NCBI GenBank assembly: GCA_950022655.1
Contig: OX465580.1
Span: 124,541,016-124,605,015 of the forward strand
Direction: 5' to 3'
Length of the DNA: 64,000 bases
Source of the DNA: Alentia gelatinosa
Taxonomy: Eukaryota > Annelida > Polychaeta > Phyllodocida > Polynoidae
This document shows positions 46,953 to 56,914 of the stretch, one piece after another. The position numbers and the translations under genes are program-made. Under the pieces are notes generated by a model. It worked only from the letters and a program-made list of their open reading frames with translations, was not told the DNA's origin and did no database searches. Numbering within the stretch: the stretch's first letter is position 1; each line of letters starts with the position of its first letter.

Positions 46953-47090
46953 ACAAACGATGGATATGTGGATAGGCGGCTCTGTAAACCACTCGAGGTT
47001 GACGTCGTAATGCACTCGCTAGCGCTCGTATATTACTACGCGTCAACCTCTCGTGGTTTACGGCCTCCTATCCACAAAACCATCGATTAT
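46953..47090. mobile_element. hairpin element with ~65-bp arms
   Basis: AACGATGGATATGTGGATAGG at the left faces CCTATCCACAAAACCATCG at the right. Inside, GTAAACCACTCGAGGTTGACG faces CGTCAACCTCTCGTGGTTTAC. The tip is TGCACTCGCTAGCGCTCGT. A truncated relative lies at 30.34 kb. A non-autonomous fold-back element is the simplest reading. Confidence 0.75.
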
Positions 47091-47173
47091 TGTATATGTT
47101 CCCTATAGGGCATCCACCATCCTAAATCCAGGCTCTGCCCTGGGGCGGTCAGGCATGTCGCCCTCCCTGGACA

Positions 47174-47536
47174 CTCACATTATCCTACCCCTAATAAAAA
47201 AACGCCATAGACTTAACATTTATGTGGCAGGCCGTGACATAAAGTGTTTTTTATGCCACTAGAGTAATAACAATATTGACCAATCAGAGAGCAGGATGTC
47301 ACCTTCTGTAAAAAAAAGTTCTGTTGGTCATTGACTCAATATTTATCTTTTAGTAATACAAAACATAGGCGAGGTAGGATAAATACGAAACCGAACTCGA
47401 GTTAGACTTGTCAATGTCTATGCCAATCTGGTCAGGTCTGCTCCTCACTACACTCGGCTACGCCTCGTATAGTAATACGCGACCTTCCCGTCGTGGCATA
47501 AACATTGTCAAGTCTAACTCTCGTTGGGTTTCTACT
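47174..47536 (+). mobile_element. Family B element (TTATCCTACC type)
   Basis: The core at 47180-47382 runs from TTATCCTACCCCTAATA to GAGGTAGGATAAA. It holds CCATAGACTTAACATTTATG (conserved block with one change), ATGCCACTAG and ACCAATCAGAGAGCAGG, the last shared with the 42.15-kb copy. The hairpin arms are GAGTTAGACTTGTCAATG and CATTGTCAAGTCTAACTC; the tip is CACTACACTCGGCTACGCCTCG. Confidence 0.85.
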
Positions 47537-48699
47537 AATTACATACTTCAGAGTCTCACATGTGCTGTGCCTCCTCAAATAAGCCATGACGAAAGTCTCA
47601 GACATGACATAGAATAACCTGACGTCTCATCAAGCTTTCAAGACGGGCAGAGTACAGGGCCTGGAGTGGCCGGACACGGCGGGCGCAGAACCAGTTATCC
47701 CGAGGCTGTACCGGTCTACTTTGGTCTTCCTGCGCGTGGTCCCTAGTGGACAGACCGCATTCAATACCAGCCTCTCCCAGCTTATCAGCCTGCATCAGTC
47801 CGTGTGTATATACCGCCTTCTACATTGGCAGTCCCGCGGCGACTTAGTCTTCTCAATATGGTACCTCCACGTAAGGGCCACACATAGCAATGTCTATCAC
47901 ATGGGGAATCTATAGATCTCTCAGAAGATGGGTCGCCGAAAAGGCATGCACTATATTAGGAAACTGTAGAACCTAGAGTGATAGAAATAATCATTCCCCT
48001 TATAAGGATGTCTAGGTATTTTCGGCATAGAACCAGAAGTAGTGCCGCTGACCATGGCATTTTTTTCAATTATTTATTTTAATATCTACAAATTATTTCG
48101 CTGCACACGTAGAAATAGTCAAGTTCGCTGCAGATATGGGTGATCTCTGCACCGAGGTATCAGAACGTATTTACTACTCCGCACATTGGCCCTACTTACC
48201 GTCATCTATACCGGCTGTAAACACTTCTCACTCTTTTTTTCCTTTTTTTTGTTTGCAAGAGCAAAATATTTATTTGTGTCAATAAAAATGGTACAATTCT
48301 CCAAAGTTCCACGAAGGGGATGTAATCTTACACTTTTATAGTTCTGTCAACCTTAAGTTGTGTTGTTTTCAGGTTTGCTCTCATATCGTATCTTTATATT
48401 TTGTATCGGGATTAGCTGCGATAAATATTCTGATGCATATGAATACTGACTTACTGATTTCCTTTTAGATTGCCATCCTTATCCTGTCAGAATTATGATT
48501 TTAGTATATAGTCTGCCTCAATGGGCTACAATTCCAGAAGGGGGCATTACATGAGGTACAGCAAAGACAAGAATACATATATTGTACACATTGCTGTACT
48601 TGGGTAAGCTTTGTATGCAGCACCATTCGGTGAAGATAGCGCCTTTCTCGTGTCTAATCTTGCAACGTTCTGATGAGTATCACTGGAATGACCGCGTTC
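47537..48699. other. unassigned sequence
   Basis: 47590-47920 is CG-richer with short frames on both strands, but no domain is recognisable. The rest is AT-rich with poly-T tracts. Confidence 0.35.
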
Positions 48700-49504
48700 G
48701 GACGGGGATATGTGTCAAGGCCCTAACCCACCAGGCGATATATCTCCCTGTGATATTTGGCCTCCACTGGATCGCAGGGATGGGCAGCTTGTTGCAAGGG
48801 CTGCCGACCTCCATAGTGGGGTGTGCAGAACTAGGATTAGTAAGGAATTGCATGCGTTTAGGGGTCCACTTAGATTGGCTCCAATCCCTGCATCCTATGG
48901 CTACCCTGCTGGCTGGGATACAGGCTCATGGGCTAGTCAGAGAAGGACAATTTAACTTTATTCTGACTGTTTTAAATCATTTAAAGAATGTTCATAATCA
49001 AAGACTTGAGCAAGTCTAGGATCCACTGTGTGCTTTGTACGGCCCATTCTGCCCATAGAAACAGAATCGCAGGAAAAACGGACAGACATGTTTCATTTTA
49101 TCGCATGCAATTCGGGCCCCTGAGAGGTGCAATTTGTCGCCGACCTAGACCCCTGTATACCCACATGGAGAGGGTCGTCAGTCACCTGTCCCCAAATCGC
49201 AGGGTAGCCCGGGCCAAAATGGGCTGTAAAAACACATACCTTACCAACCTCTGCTGTGCGCAGCCCACCGTGGAGGTCGGCAGCCCTTGCGATAAACTGC
49301 CCTTTCCTGCGATTCAGGGGAGGCCAAATATCGCAGGTAGATATATCGCCTAGTGGGTTACGGCCTTTATACATATACCCGTTTAGGTTATCGCAGGTAG
49401 ATATATCGCCTAGTGGGTTACGGCCTTTATACATATACCCGTTTAGGATATCGCAGGGAGATATATCGCCTAGTGGGTTACGGCCTTTACACATATCCCC
49501 ATCC
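48700..49504. mobile_element. large fold-back element R3, copy 3
   Basis: The left arm GGGGATATGTGTCAAGGCC, GGCGATATATCTCCCTG, GCAAGGGCTGCCGACCTCC faces its complement in the right arm (GGAGGTCGGCAGCCCTTGCG, ATATATCGCC, CCTTTACACATATCCCC). The middle contains ATCCCTGCATCCTATGG, GGGCTAGTCAGAGAAGGAC and GAATGTTCATAATCAAAGAC, shared with the 39.3-kb copy. Arms are around 300 bp; the right is longer because its outer 60 bp is triplicated. Open frames on both strands here mirror each other and are not genes. Confidence 0.78.
49328..49504 (+). repeat. three-unit, 60-bp tandem repeat
   Basis: TATCGCAGGTAGATATATCG with AGTGGGTTACGGCC recurs at exactly 60-bp spacing (about 49329, 49389 and 49449) and the first two units are almost identical. 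Only one counterpart exists in the opposite arm at 48700, so the expansion happened in the right arm after the element formed. Confidence 0.92.
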
Positions 49505-49509
49505 AGGAT

Positions 49510-49972
49510 TAAAGAAGAAATCAACAAGTTTTGGTCAAAGTTGTCGTTCTCCACGAGTTTAATGTGGAGTGATATGAACAAGGCAACAGCCGAGTGAATA
49601 TCACATAGCATTCAAACGAGTTGGAGATCAACAACTTTGACCAAAACGAGTTGCTTTCTGTATTCATCCCACCCCTGTATACACTAAAAGAATGGACGAT
49701 GCACAGCATACAGTAGAACCCCGCGTAAGCGGACACCCTCCGTTCCGGGCCAAAGTGCCCGCTTACGCGGGGTGCTCGCTTACACGGGGTTAAAATAAAC
49801 ATCAAATAGAGGGAACCGTTCCGAGCAAAGGTGTCCGTTGAAGCGGGGTGTCCGCTTACGCGGGGTGTCCGTTAGGCGGGGTTCTACTGTATATAGACCA
49901 TGGAGAACGGACTCCAATACTCGTAGGAGCATGGGGAACGCGTTCCCAATGTTAAGCCTATGGGAAAGATAA
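49510..49972 (-). mobile_element. Family B element split by a pogo-like MITE
   Basis: The hairpin at 49512-49660 has CAACAAGTTTTGGTCAAAG facing CTTTGACCAAAACGAGTTG. The core begins TTCATCCCACCCC near 49663. It is interrupted at 49711-49889, then resumes TATAGACCATGGAGAACG and has CCAATGTTAAGCCTATGGG, with the right end worn (GGAAAGATAAATCG). Confidence 0.82.
49711..49889. mobile_element. pogo-like MITE with TA duplication
   Basis: The ends CAGTAGAACCCCGCGTAAGC and GCGGGGTGTCCG-TTAGG / CGGGGTTCTACTG are inverted. TA lies on both sides (49709-49710 and 49890-49891). CAGT-type ends with TA targets fit the pogo/Tigger branch of Tc1-mariner elements. At 179 bp it has no transposase. Inside, CGCTTACGCGGGGTG recurs several times in both senses. 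Confidence 0.8.
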
Positions 49973-50697
49973 ATCGTGGGGAGATATAGCGTCCTGTGGG
50001 AACTCACCGGGAGAAAGGTGGCACGGACTGACAACTCCCCGTTCACGAAAACGAATTCCCGCATTCCGGGCGCGGGTGTGGGCGTTATTGTGCCTCCCCT
50101 GGTGCCTCCCCCCGGTAGTCACAGCGGGCATGGTGGTCTTTGAGGCGGAGGAGGGGGCGGTGGATGCCTGGAGAGGGGTGGGTGGAGCACAAAGCCGGGG
50201 GTGGTGGGTGTGGCAGCTACAGGCTCAGAGTCTAATCCCAGCTCGATGAATGTCTTCTGTCCAGCACACCACATTGCCTCCTCTCTACGGCCGAGAGGGG
50301 ATTCTCAGAGCTGGGCCATGAGCCGTGTGAGAACGTCCAAACGTAGTCGCTGCGATAGAGGAGATGAGGCTCCAAGGAGTATATATGCACCGATAGCATG
50401 GCTGGACTCAGTATAAGCTGAAAACCAGCTGACATGTTACCAGCTGATGTCAACGGCCACTTTGTTGGCATGAAATAACACTGAAACCGAAAGATACTGT
50501 AAAGAAATCTACGAAAGTCAATAAAGAAATGATTGGGAAAAAAAATTAAAAAAAGGCTGGAAATGTATAGGAGTGTAGAATAAAGCCCTCTATAATCCTG
50601 TGATCTCGTTAAACCGGATGACAAGCGTGAAATGATCAGTCCTTGGACCCCCGCATCCACCAACGCCGATGCACCACGATAGATCCCAAGATACACT
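49973..50697. other. unassigned sequence, CG-rich to 50230
   Basis: A 186-codon minus frame (50232-50792) runs into the inverted-repeat element and has no domain I recognise; I do not call it a gene. Confidence 0.35.
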
Positions 50698-50865
50698 GGG
50701 GGCCATCCATAAAGTACGTACGCACTGAGGGTGGGGTGGTCAAAAGTTTTGGAAATTTTGCGTATGCTCCCTCTTTGTTCTATTGCGTACAAGATCGGGA
50801 TGGTGGGGGGGGGGGGGGGGTAAAAATTTCAGAAATTCGGCGTACGTACTTTATGGATGGCCCCC
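50698..50865. mobile_element. 168-bp MITE with perfect 26-bp inverted ends
   Basis: The left end 50698-50723 reads GGGGGCCATCCATAAAGTAC then GTACGC. The right end 50840-50865 is its exact complement. Between are TTTGCGTATGCTCC, a G-run of 17-18 and AAATTTCAGAAATTC. A diverged copy lies at 7984-8102. Perfect ends suggest recent activity. Target duplication is not evident. Confidence 0.88.
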
Positions 50866-50895
50866 TACAATGAGAAATACCTAACACGGGGGGGG

Positions 50896-51064
50896 GGGGG
50901 GGTAGCTCAGTGGTCAAGGCACTGAACCTGTAGGCCAAAGGTTGTGGGTTTGAGCCCCTCTACAGACACCTTTCTCCTTCATCCCCAGCAGTGGTAGATT
51001 TACTGCTATATCAAAGGCCAATCCTTCTCATACCATGCCTTTTATGGTGTGGGAAGTAAAAGAA
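50896..51064 (+). mobile_element. tRNA-derived SINE S1, copy 5, 3'-truncated
   Basis: The head GGTAGCTCAGTGGTCAAGGC and B box GTGGGTTTGAGCCCC are intact. The body continues to GTGTGGGAAGTAAAAGAA and then stops, without the family's 3' half or tail. A run of 14 G directly precedes the head. Truncation at the 3' end is unusual for a SINE, where loss is usually 5'. Confidence 0.8.
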
Positions 51065-52205
51065 TTCTTTTGGAATCCAATCGGGAAGTCAATCACAAAG
51101 CCTATAAGGGCCAGAATTAGCATTTGTAGGTGAAGGGCCTAAGGCCAAGAACCCACAAAACTCCCGACACATAACGACAAGCATTCCGACACACTGTGAC
51201 ACAGCACGTTTACACCTTCCGACACAGTGAGAATATGGTAATTCTATGAAACTGAATTTTTCAAAATCCCGACAAGACTATAATGCAAGAATTTTGATTA
51301 GTAGCAATGTCGGATCCAAGTTGGAGCCATATCGCAAGCATGGTGGTGGGTTTTACTCTCATGGCTGCCGATGTCCATTTCTGGAGGGAATCTGTAGTAC
51401 ACGTTATTTCTAATTTCACATTTCTGTTGCCCTCGCAGGAGGTGAACTGCATATTTCTCATACGAGCAGGATTTACTGTGAGAGGAGTCAAGAAAGATGA
51501 GGAAGATGTCATGGTTAGTTATGTCATGGTTAGTTTTAGAGACCTACGCCTGATGTCCAGACGCAATGCTTTGCTGATGGAAATTAGTGCTATTAATATT
51601 TCAGGGTCGTACCAAGTAAAAACCAGTGTTCAGCCCCTAGACTTCCCCTCGTGAATTTTGTTTTTTAAAACTCTTCGGCAATGCCCTCCTTTTCCTTGCT
51701 TCCCCAGCATTTTTCCACGTACATATTCTAGTATTACATATGAAGTGCGATAACAGCAGTCTCAGTTTACTCTATATTCATAATTAAAATGATGTTTCGA
51801 ATTATATTTAACTGCTAACATATTGATAGCAATTGATGGTGTTCACAGATATGTAACCGTGTAACGTCTAAGATAAGTGATAACGTCATTAAATAGTCTC
51901 ATAGACGATAATGATGAGCCTGTTTAGAGATTGAGATTTGTCTTTTTTAAGATTGAGATTCATGTAAAGCATGGCTAAAGGTTTATTATCTTGCATAAGG
52001 TTTGAGTTTACGAAGAGTTCATGTAAGAGGACCCAAGTGCCCAAATGCCAAGAGTGCTAGAAATGAGAGCAGAGCGTTTCCACGAGTGATTGGTCACCAA
52101 AGTAGTAGGAATCGTTTGAAAGAGTCAGGGGAATAAAGTCAGCTCAAATAATCATCCAACTGTGAACTTAGCGATCTCCAAGGGCACTTTTGATACTAGG
52201 AAATA
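51065..52205. other. unassigned sequence
   Basis: The 115-codon frame at 51307-51654 (plus) is among the more protein-like in composition, but it has no domain, no neighbouring exon and an opposing frame on the other strand. I leave it uncalled. Near 51130-51200, CCGACACA-type words repeat. Confidence 0.35.
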
Positions 52206-52450
52206 GCCACTCTTTTCCTTCATCCCCAGCAGTGGTAGATTTTTTGCTATATTAAAGGTCAGCCCTTCTCATACAATGTCTATGTGGTGAGGGAAGTAAA
52301 AGAACGTTCACCTTGGTAAATGTGTAAGGGAGAGATTTCTACCTAAATTCATCACATAGATTCGATCACAACCTTTGTGGTGTAAAAGAATCTTCAGAAA
52401 GTCTGGTTAGAACCAATTAACTGGACATTAAATCAGACCAACCAACTAGA
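52206..52450 (+). mobile_element. tRNA-derived SINE S1, copy 6, headless
   Basis: Begins ATAGCCACTCTTTTCCTTC and lacks the tRNA-like head. The body (CCCCAGCAGTGG, AAATGTGTAAGGGAGAG) and the tail GGACATTAAATCAGACC follow. The 3' subfamily agrees with copy 3. 5' truncation is the usual outcome of target-primed integration. Confidence 0.82.
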
Positions 52451-52877
52451 AAATAGCATGGAGATTGTTGATTGAATACTTTTGTTATTTTCTGAATTCG
52501 CTGGGTTAATTATTGGGATTCTTTAATAATGGATCAGAATCTTTCTGATACTGAGGTGTTTATGAATTGCAGGCAACAGAAAAACGGGTCGTTACGTCGA
52601 GAAAACGGTATTCCCTAGATCTGGGGTCCGTTTGATAATTTAGGATCATACATAAAGACCCATTTTTGTAACTCATACAAGGGTTAGCGTTTAATAATGT
52701 TCGCTAAGACAATATTAGCCATCCATAAGGTCGTCCATAAGTGTTTAATAAAGTTGACCCACATCGTCACTGGGTCTATATGGCATATAGAAAGAGTCTA
52801 CATGTATTAGAGCAATAACACCACTTCCTCAGAAATCACCCATGAGCCCCAACACTTGCAAGATCCTAGATTATTAA

Positions 52878-53447
52878 CCCTTTCACGCCGGGCACCTCGG
52901 ACAAAGCACTGTCTGTAAAGCCGGGTAGGGTGTTCGTATATACCGCCAGGGGATGGGTCTTTTCATGCCAATTGTGATAATTTCACTGTTTGATCACAGG
53001 ATAAAACACGTGATATTTGATATCATTTTATGAGTATTTCAAAACCGTAATGGTAATGTCATACCAACATTCTGTGAAAATTTCATCATTATTAATCAAT
53101 TATTTACAAAGTTATTACACTTAAACTATGATTTTGAAAGTCTTAGGAAATGATGCCTTAAGGCATCATCCGGCCACAAACGGCGATGCCTTAAGGCATC
53201 ATACGGCCATATGCGGCGATGCCTTTAGGCATCATCCGGCCACAAACGGCGATGCCTTAAGGCATCATCCGGCCACAAACGGCGATGCCTTAAGGCATCA
53301 TCCGGCCATATGCGGCGATGCCTTTAGGCATCATCCGGCCACAAACGGCGATGCCTTAAGGCATCATCCGGCCACAAACGGCGATGCCTTAAGGCATCAT
53401 CCGGCCATATGCGGCGATGCTATAAGGCATCACCCAGCGCCAAAGGG
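52878..53447 (+). mobile_element. piggyBac-type MITE with palindromic repeats, copy 2
   Basis: The ends are CCCTTTCACGCCGGG and CCCAGCGCCAAAGGG, flanked by perfect TTAA on both sides (52874-52877, 53448-53451). The first 270 bp are unique and AT-rich; the rest is a nine-unit array of 33 bp. No transposase frame. Same design as the 44.0-kb element: unique 5' part and palindromic array joined to the 3' terminus. Confidence 0.85.
53152..53447 (+). repeat. 33-bp palindromic minisatellite with 99-bp higher order
   Basis: Nine units start at 53152 and then every 33 bp. Each has GATGCCTTAAGGCATCATCC (self-complementary core) and then GGCCACAAACGGC or GGCCATATGCGGC. The sequence of variants repeats every three units (plain, CATATG, TTTA core), so the array grew by 99-bp steps. 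A 107-codon frame results from the lengths being multiples of three. Confidence 0.95.
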
Positions 53448-53460
53448 TTAAACGAGCCCC

Positions 53461-54050
53461 TGCACTTGTGACTGGTAACTCTCGTACACGTAATTCCGTG
53501 ATAAGTAGTCGCGGTTACACGGTGCATATTACCGTTCAGGCCACACTGGAGGCGTGACCACAAACGGTGCAGTCTGTAACGACTCACGTGCACTTCATAG
53601 AACCAGACCGGGCGGGTGTGTACCGGTTTGTACCTGTATTACTGAGCCAGACTCCCTAAAACGAGACGGAAACATGCGATTAGGGGCAAGGGAAAGGTAC
53701 CTTGGGTCGACGTATGCGCATTGCCCAACCTGAGGACTTCACAGACACAGTTCGTCATTTTTGCCCAACAAGTACTGGATTTCTGTTATGAGAATTACTT
53801 TTCACCCACTCATGAATAAATTTTGACTTTGTACCTTTGTTTTTAAATTTTATTAATAATATTACTGATGTTTTTCAATTTTTAAAAGCAATCAATTATG
53901 CGATTATTCGGCACTGATAGTTAGTGGTCGAGATCAACATGTATTACTTTTTTATATTCAACAAGAATTGAGAAATATATACTAGATGTAACAAAATTGC
54001 TATAAATTTGAGGGGAAAAACAACAAATGGTATGTTATGTTTAAATTTTG
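53461..54050. other. unassigned sequence
   Basis: Nothing recognised. Confidence 0.3.
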
Positions 54051-54557
54051 TTGTAGAATAAAAAAAGATAGGTAACAATGCAGAACTTTTTCTCGGAGAA
54101 AACGGCCACTAGAATCCGGAACCGGTCAATCTTGTACGTACATACTTGGACATAACAAACACTTGGTTAAAACAAAGTAAAAACCCCGATCCCGTTTATT
54201 TTCGGTGTCTTTCTAAAGCGCAGAAACTCGGTTGTATCAAAGTATATTTTGTAAATGTACTTCTGGATAAAGCCCGAATACAACAAAATAATTTTACCAA
54301 GAAAAGGAGAATATTTGTTCAGTAAAGTAGAAATTTTGAGCTAACTTTCTACTTTGCTTGCAAAGGCTCCAGCCCCTCTTTGTAGCTGCTACTTGAATCA
54401 GTTATAGAAATGAACATGACTGAAATATTTACTGTTTGCCGTCTCACATTTCGCTAACTAATGGAGAGAAACGTTTTCATAAAGCATTAACAAACCTCGG
54501 TAACAACAAAGTAAATTCCCAAGTCCCTAGAATTTTGTTACGAGGAAGTTTTACTGT
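54051..54557. mobile_element. possible decayed pogo/Tigger-like element
   Basis: The right side ends TTGTTACGAGGAAGTTTTACTGTA, similar in style to pogo-type termini. AACAAACNCTTGGTTAAAACAAAG near 54156 and AACAAACCTCGGTAACAACAAAG near 54489 are repeated inner words. A clear left terminus (TACAGTAAAAC) is missing. Weak call. Confidence 0.3.
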
Positions 54558-54685
54558 ATTTCATATAAGAACGATGGATGTAAGATCTATAATTCAACTT
54601 TCTTAAATGAAAATATTAAGTAACATTAAATCAAGACCAAAGAAGAGAGGTAACTGCAGAAATCTATTTTGAATATTCCGCTAAC

Positions 54686-54935
54686 CGTCTTATCTCACCC
54701 CGGTATTTTTCTCCATCGGCTTAACATTAGGAACTCGTACTCCACGGCCGTGAGGTTCGTGTACCCAATACTCAATGGCTTATTTAATGATTCATTTTAT
54801 CAATAAATAATGTTATACGGGGTGAGATAAAATCAGAAACCCACTTGATGAAAAAAGCTTGGTCCGCACTCCACCGCGTTTGTCTTCAGAGTAATTCGCT
54901 TCATGAATTACTCTGAAGTCGAGTGGGTTTCCTTC
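54686..54935 (+). mobile_element. Family B element (TTATCTCACC type)
   Basis: The core at 54688-54830 runs from CTTATCTCACCCC to ACGGGGTGAGATAAA, with CCATCGGCTTAACATTAGG and CACGGCCGTGAGGTTCG. The hairpin has GAAACCCACTTGATG facing GTCGAGTGGGTTTCC and the tip GAGTAATTCGCTTCATGAATTACTC. Closest to the 41.2-kb copy. Confidence 0.82.
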
Positions 54936-56889
54936 TTATTACTCAAACTGTGCCTATCCTTGAGAATATTGTACGAAAACTTCCAGTTTCCAGTTCTCTA
55001 GTAAAGGCTGGTCTAGTCCCATCGGGACAGGTATATCTCACAACTTTAATCGTTGCCCAACATTATTCATGTCCCATTCATCCTCCATACCGTCAATGGG
55101 TGACAAAAGAATCTTAACACTTCACTCCGTGCCATGTGTGAAAGTTGTTAGTTATTGTAATATTAAAACAGAAGGCAGGCTCTTTGTGTTTTTACGTCTC
55201 ATACTGAATAAAAAACGCTCTTTTCAGGTTGCCATGAACGTGCTGGTGTTGGCTTTCAAAAAGCTCGTAATATGAACATTACAGACTTTTTGATCACTCG
55301 AGGCAAGAGCCGAAGCAGCTTCATTGTTCATAATTAAAGACCCACGTTTTGTTTTTAGGACGAAAGGAAACTAATTGTTTGCGAATTTTCTGATACAAAA
55401 TAGGATTTGGCAGTGGAGTGGAGTTTTTGCTGATGAGTCCTAATGGTTAATTAAAATATCACCCCTACCATATCTTCTCCAGCTAAAGAAAGATGGCAGT
55501 GTAGTGGGATGACTTTAGTTTAAAATGGGCAGATTCCATTACGCGTTTTCATCGTAAAAAGTCTAAGATAGTGAACTGAGTTGAAATGAATGGACAACGA
55601 AATCTATAATGAAATGGAATTTACTATTTGATTTAAGAGGAAGCAAATATTTACGTGTAAGTGTAAGTGACTGGAAGCTAATTGATATGACGTACACGAG
55701 TATAAATTGAACTATCCCAGTATATTTGATTTTTTAAAAAGAAAATGAGATCTATTATTGCAGGCAATAATATGATAAAGCACATTGATTAGATCCAAAT
55801 TTGATATCTAAACTGCTATTGAAACCTTAATTTCATTTTTGATTTTTTTTCTGTTTTGGTAAAGTTCTGATTTACCCAATTCCAGTGAAACCTTGAAATA
55901 TCCCCTTTGGTTAGTGCCTCTGATACACAGGCCTATTTCTGAGTTACGGTCGACACGGATCGCCGTTGCGACAACTGAGGTTCAATTGTTGACATCCATG
56001 ATGTCCCACCTGTCAGTGCTCAATGGTTGCAGTGGTTAGGGGACTGTCATTCAAGGTAGCATCGCTCAGGGGGTAGGACGTCGCCTTTTCCTCTATTTAA
56101 TTTTTAAAGATCCACTGTGTCTAGTCACTTCATTGTTGCCTCTGAAAACCTCGCCTTTTGTATCTCAAATGGCACTTATGGGGGAGACATTCTGCAACTT
56201 AAGCAGTACATTTCAGTTATAATGCAGTGCCCTGATGCTATCAGACTGAATTTAATGGTTTAGTGTTGCCAACAGAAAGCGTAGTAGAAGAGTGTGCGAA
56301 GCTTTTATGCATTTATATCAGGAAGCATAGGAATATTTATATAATCATTACGACCGACGTTATGCGAATGTATAGATATGCTGTTCATCGATTTATACAT
56401 GTATATATATAATATATACCAACCTAAAAAACACCACAGATTATGAGTCATATGACCATGACAAACCGATTTTGTTATTCTCTTGTCATATTGGTATGTA
56501 TGTGATTGTGACAAATTTTATGAAACATAGGGGATGTATTTGTCTTGTCTGTTTATGTGAAGTATATGAATACCCATGCTGTACGTACGTGAACCACAAT
56601 GTATATAGTGCCAACACCATACATATATATAACTAGCATAAAAATATATTAGGTACAAACCGAAAAGGATGATTTGGTTACAATAAAAAGAGTCTAATAA
56701 AAGATAAACAGTGTCAGATGACCTGTGATATAAAGATAATCTGAATAATTATTTGTACTAATTGTGACTAGTTATATTACTTGCACCGCACAGTGTGATG
56801 TCTTGTCTTGTTATGTCTATGCAACCGTTGACCGGTATGTGGAAGAACGCCCACGGGTGAATGTACCTTGTCTATTTTTTCTACTGAAT
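54936..56889. other. unassigned AT-rich sequence
   Basis: No gene, repeat family or regulatory cluster recognised. Confidence 0.35.
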
Positions 56890-56914
56890 TAAAAAAAAAA
56901 AAAAAAAAAAAAAT
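56890..56914 (+). repeat. poly-A tract
   Basis: A run of about 25 A. Upstream there are AATAAA-like words (AATAAAAAGAG near 56683) but they are about 200 bp away. It could be the tail of an unrecognised retrocopy, or simply a homopolymer. Confidence 0.7.

Larger units (their letters stand above)
52623..53460 (-). mobile_element. Family A MITE, copy 5, split by a piggyBac-type element
   Basis: The left end GGGTCCGTTTGATAATTTAGG is at 52623. The right end AGATCCTAGATTATTAA is cut at TTAA, resuming TTAAACGAGCCCC after the insertion. About 50 bp of extra sequence (AGCAATAACACCACTTCC) lies near 52805-52860. Restoring the site gives the normal Family A terminus, so the insertion is precise. Confidence 0.85.

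Noticed and set aside
49093..49611. 172-codon minus-strand frame with repeated GRNPLGDIS
   Set aside because: It reads through the 60-bp tandem array and a Family B hairpin; the opposite strand is open as well.
50232..50792. 186-codon minus-strand frame, the longest non-repeat frame
   Set aside because: No recognisable domain, it runs into a MITE terminus, and other short frames overlap it. Chance at this length is plausible in 64 kb.
51307..51654. 115-codon plus-strand frame with mixed composition
   Set aside because: I could not link it to any family and see no splice or promoter context; kept as unassigned.
53152..53447. CRISPR-like array (regular palindromic repeats)
   Set aside because: There are no unique spacers: the whole 33-bp unit repeats, and it lies in a TTAA-flanked animal mobile element.
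53128..53451. 107-codon frame with repeating DALRHHPATNG
   Set aside because: It is the 33-bp palindromic array inside a mobile element; the frame is explained by unit length.
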